Positions 62,163 to 64,000 of a stretch of DNA of 64,000 bases are shown here, piece by piece; position 1 is the stretch's first letter, and each line of letters begins with the position of its first letter. A program made the position numbers and the translations under genes. The stretch lies in contig UCKU01000043.1 of the NCBI GenBank assembly GCA_900473185.1, positions 1-64,000 of the forward strand, read 5' to 3'. The notes under the pieces are model-generated. The model saw only the letters and a list, made by a program, of their open reading frames with translations. It made no database searches and was not told where the DNA came from. Source of the DNA: Hyphomicrobiales bacterium (GTDB lineage Bacteria > Pseudomonadota > Alphaproteobacteria > Rhizobiales > Rhizobiaceae).

Positions 62163-63632
62163 ATGAACGTAATGACCAAGCCAAAGTCTGTCTTGCGTGC
62201 GCCCGAGAAGTTCTTCATCGGCGGCGAATGGGTGAGCCCGCTTTCCAACCGGATGCTCGATGTGATCTCACCGGTCACCGAAGAGCTGATAATGCAATAT
62301 CCGGAGGCCTCGATCGAGGATATGGATGCGGCGGTGACTGCTGCCCGTGACGCCTTCGACAATGGCCCCTGGCCGCGGCTTTCGCCGCGGGAGCGCGCTG
62401 GCTATCTGCGCAAGATCGCCGCCAACATTACCGAACGGCTGGATGAGATTGCCGAAGCCTGGACACTGCAGGTTGGTGCGCCGATCATGCTGACGAAAAA
62501 GCTGGTGCCGCAGAATGCGACGCTCTTCAACTATTATGCCGATCTGATCGACGGCAATGCCTACAGTTTCGTTGATGAACGCACGCGCGCCGATGGCGGC
62601 AAGGTGCGGGTCGTCAGGGAGCCTGTCGGCGTCTGCGCTGCGGTCACACCCTGGAATGCGCCGATGGTGCTTCTGAGCTACAAGATCGCGGCAGGACTGG
62701 CGGCAGGCTGCACTTTCGTTTCCAAGCCCTCGCCGGAAACGCCGCTGGAGGCCTATATTCTTGCCGAATGCATCGAGGCAGCGGGTCTGCCGAAAGGCGT
62801 CTTCAATCTCGTCCCGGCAGGGCGCGAGGCAGGCGATTATCTGATCCGCCACAAGGGTATCGACAAGGTCGCCTTCACCGGCTCGACGGCGGCGGGCAAA
62901 CATATTGCTGTGGCCTGCGCCGAGCGCCTCGCTCGCATCAGCCTGGAACTTGGCGGCAAGTCCGCAGCGCTTCTTCTCGATGATGCGGATTTCAAACAGG
63001 CGCTGCCGAGCCTGATGATCTACACCATGCCGATCACTGGTCAGGTCTGCTTTTCGCTGACGCGCATCCTCGTGCCGGAGGCGCGCAAGCAGGAATTTCT
63101 TGATCTTTTCCTCGGTGCCGTTTCCAACATCAAGGTCGGAGACCCCTCGGATCCCTCCGTGCACATGGGACCGCTCGCGATGGGGCGTCAGCTGGAGCGG
63201 GTGAAAGGCTATATCGATGCCGGCATCAAGGATGGCGCAACGCTTGCCTGCGGCGGCGGTCGTCCGGCGGGGTTGGAGAAGGGCTTTTATGTCGAGCCGA
63301 CCGTTTTCACCGATGTGACGCCAGACATGAGGATCGCGCAGGAGGAAATCTTCGGGCCGGTCGTTTCCATCATTACCTATACCGACGAAGAGGATGCGAT
63401 CCGTAAGGCGAATGACAGTGCCTATGGTCTCAACGGGGCGATCTACAGTGCAGATCCGGAACGCGCCTATCGCGTCGCGCGGCGTGTCCGCTCCGGTGGC
63501 CTGACGATCAACGGCAACATCGTCGATCCGACCATGCCTTTCGGTGGTGTCAAGGAATCCGGGCAGGGCCGCGAAGGCGGCATCGAAGGTCTCGACAATT
63601 ATATCGAGCTGAAAACCATCCATTTCGCTTAA
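62163..63632 (+). CDS. Aldehyde dehydrogenase
   Basis: A 489-residue NAD(P)-dependent dehydrogenase that turns an aldehyde into an acid. The active-site glutamate lies in LELGGKSAAL and the catalytic cysteine in PITGQVCFSLTR. The C-terminal IDPTMPFGGVKESGQGREGG is typical (seen here as VDPTMPFGGVKESG). Length is normal. It starts a plus-strand unit that continues with a dioxygenase-like gene. The substrate may be a benzaldehyde or a ring-cleavage semialdehyde. Confidence 0.9.
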   Translation: MNVMTKPKSVLRAPEKFFIGGEWVSPLSNRMLDVISPVTEELIMQYPEASIEDMDAAVTAARDAFDNGPWPRLSPRERAGYLRKIAANITERLDEIAEAWTLQVGAPIMLTKKLVPQNATLFNYYADLIDGNAYSFVDERTRADGGKVRVVREPVGVCAAVTPWNAPMVLLSYKIAAGLAAGCTFVSKPSPETPLEAYILAECIEAAGLPKGVFNLVPAGREAGDYLIRHKGIDKVAFTGSTAAGKHIAVACAERLARISLELGGKSAALLLDDADFKQALPSLMIYTMPITGQVCFSLTRILVPEARKQEFLDLFLGAVSNIKVGDPSDPSVHMGPLAMGRQLERVKGYIDAGIKDGATLACGGGRPAGLEKGFYVEPTVFTDVTPDMRIAQEEIFGPVVSIITYTDEEDAIRKANDSAYGLNGAIYSADPERAYRVARRVRSGGLTINGNIVDPTMPFGGVKESGQGREGGIEGLDNYIELKTIHFA

Positions 63633-63818
63633 GTGCCGGCGGGGTGTACGGGCGCCGGAAAGAGGCTTCGGCGCTGTCCATTCAGCTCGGTTCTGAGGCC
63701 GATCTGTAACCTCAGCTTATGACCGGTCAGCAGAACGAAATTGCCTGCTGCTGCCAACCTTCCTAGTATTTCCAACGGCAGGCGGACGTGGAGGCGTTCG
63801 CCCGCGAGGAGGATCATC

Positions 63819-63869
63819 ATGAGATTTTTGAAAGCCGGCGAGGCCATCGCCCGGGGGTCTGCTGCATGA
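63819..63869 (+). CDS. Possible 16-residue leader ORF
   Basis: An ORF of 16 codons (MRFLKAGEAIARGSAA) has an excellent GAGGAGGATCATC leader, and its stop overlaps the start of the dioxygenase-like gene as ATGA. It may couple translation to that gene or be the remnant of a lost gene. It is not a recognisable protein. Confidence 0.35.
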   Translation: MRFLKAGEAIARGSAA

Positions 63870-64000
63870 CCGAGCCCTGTTTTGACGTCGCCCATCTCGG
63901 ACATGTGGAGCTCTACAGCGACCGTTTGGACGAGAGCCTCGATTTCTTCACGCGAGTCTATGGGCTCACGCCCAGCCTGATCGAGGATGGCGTCGCCTAC
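63866..64000 (+). CDS. Extradiol dioxygenase/VOC family protein, partial (runs off window)
   Basis: Only the first 45 codons are inside the window: TEPCFDVAHLGHVELYSDRL and LDFFTRVYGLTP. This matches the N-terminal domain of catechol 2,3-dioxygenase-type vicinal oxygen chelate proteins, with the early histidine of the metal site in LGHVEL. Full proteins in this group are near 300-320 residues. Linked to the aldehyde dehydrogenase it suggests aromatic ring cleavage. Confidence 0.75.
   Translation, partial: MTEPCFDVAHLGHVELYSDRLDESLDFFTRVYGLTPSLIEDGVAY

Noticed and set aside
62268..63623. 451-codon minus ORF opposite the aldehyde dehydrogenase
   Set aside because: Antisense shadow of a well-conserved dehydrogenase.
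63629..63904. 91-codon minus ORF after the aldehyde dehydrogenase
   Set aside because: It overlaps the dioxygenase-like start on the plus strand and shows no family features; I could not exclude it fully.

Overview
The window looks like an alphaproteobacterium of the Rhizobium/Agrobacterium group. The reasons are a high-GC coding style with tightly packed ATGA-overlapping genes, many ABC uptake systems with GntR and LysR regulators, a FrcA-type single-domain sugar ATPase, ExoY/ExoF/ExoP/ExoK-like exopolysaccharide genes, and proteins in a style known from that order. No rRNA, tRNA, insertion sequence, phage gene or CRISPR array was seen. The lack of housekeeping genes suggests a chromid or megaplasmid, which is inference.

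Layout. (1) 40-5067: a ribose/fructose-type ABC importer with ATPase and permease on the minus strand, divergent from an epimerase, the binding protein and a GntR regulator. (2) 5207-17604: a catabolic island. One arm (minus) has a DapA-family aldolase, a sialidase-fold protein, an iron-type dehydrogenase and a PdxA2-like dehydrogenase. The other arm (plus) has a complete Dpp-type ABC importer, a DUF1537 four-carbon acid-sugar kinase and a GntR regulator. Kinase plus PdxA2 is the known route from C4 sugar acids to dihydroxyacetone phosphate. (3) 17632-21571: a LysR regulator divergent from a four-gene operon (metallo-hydrolase, atypical SDR, tautomerase, nitronate monooxygenase) with a hairpin at each junction. 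(4) 21600-39365: a cell-envelope region with a MscS channel, two outer-membrane-type proteins, a formylglycine-generating enzyme, a periplasmic HAD phosphatase, a sulfatase, a MoxR/Bat operon and a lipoprotein hydrolase. Seven copies of a 15-bp motif (GTACGTTACCGTAAA and close variants) sit in five promoters here and appear to define one regulon. (5) 39524-55076: an exopolysaccharide cluster (priming transferase, co-polymerase, export protein, polymerase, flippase, five glycosyltransferases, GH16 glycanase) with a Crp/Fnr regulator in the middle and two CRP-like sites at about equal distance before the two flanking operons. (6) 55073-64000: catabolic genes (two LysR, an atypical SDR, RraA-like, DapA-like, 2-hydroxyacid dehydrogenase, MetF-like, aldehyde dehydrogenase, and the start of an extradiol dioxygenase-like protein), consistent with degradation of an aromatic or related acid.

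The most promising undescribed system is region 4. A conserved operator links a sulfatase, the enzyme that would activate it, a periplasmic phosphatase, outer-membrane proteins and a mechanosensitive channel. The binding protein for this operator is not recognisable in the window.
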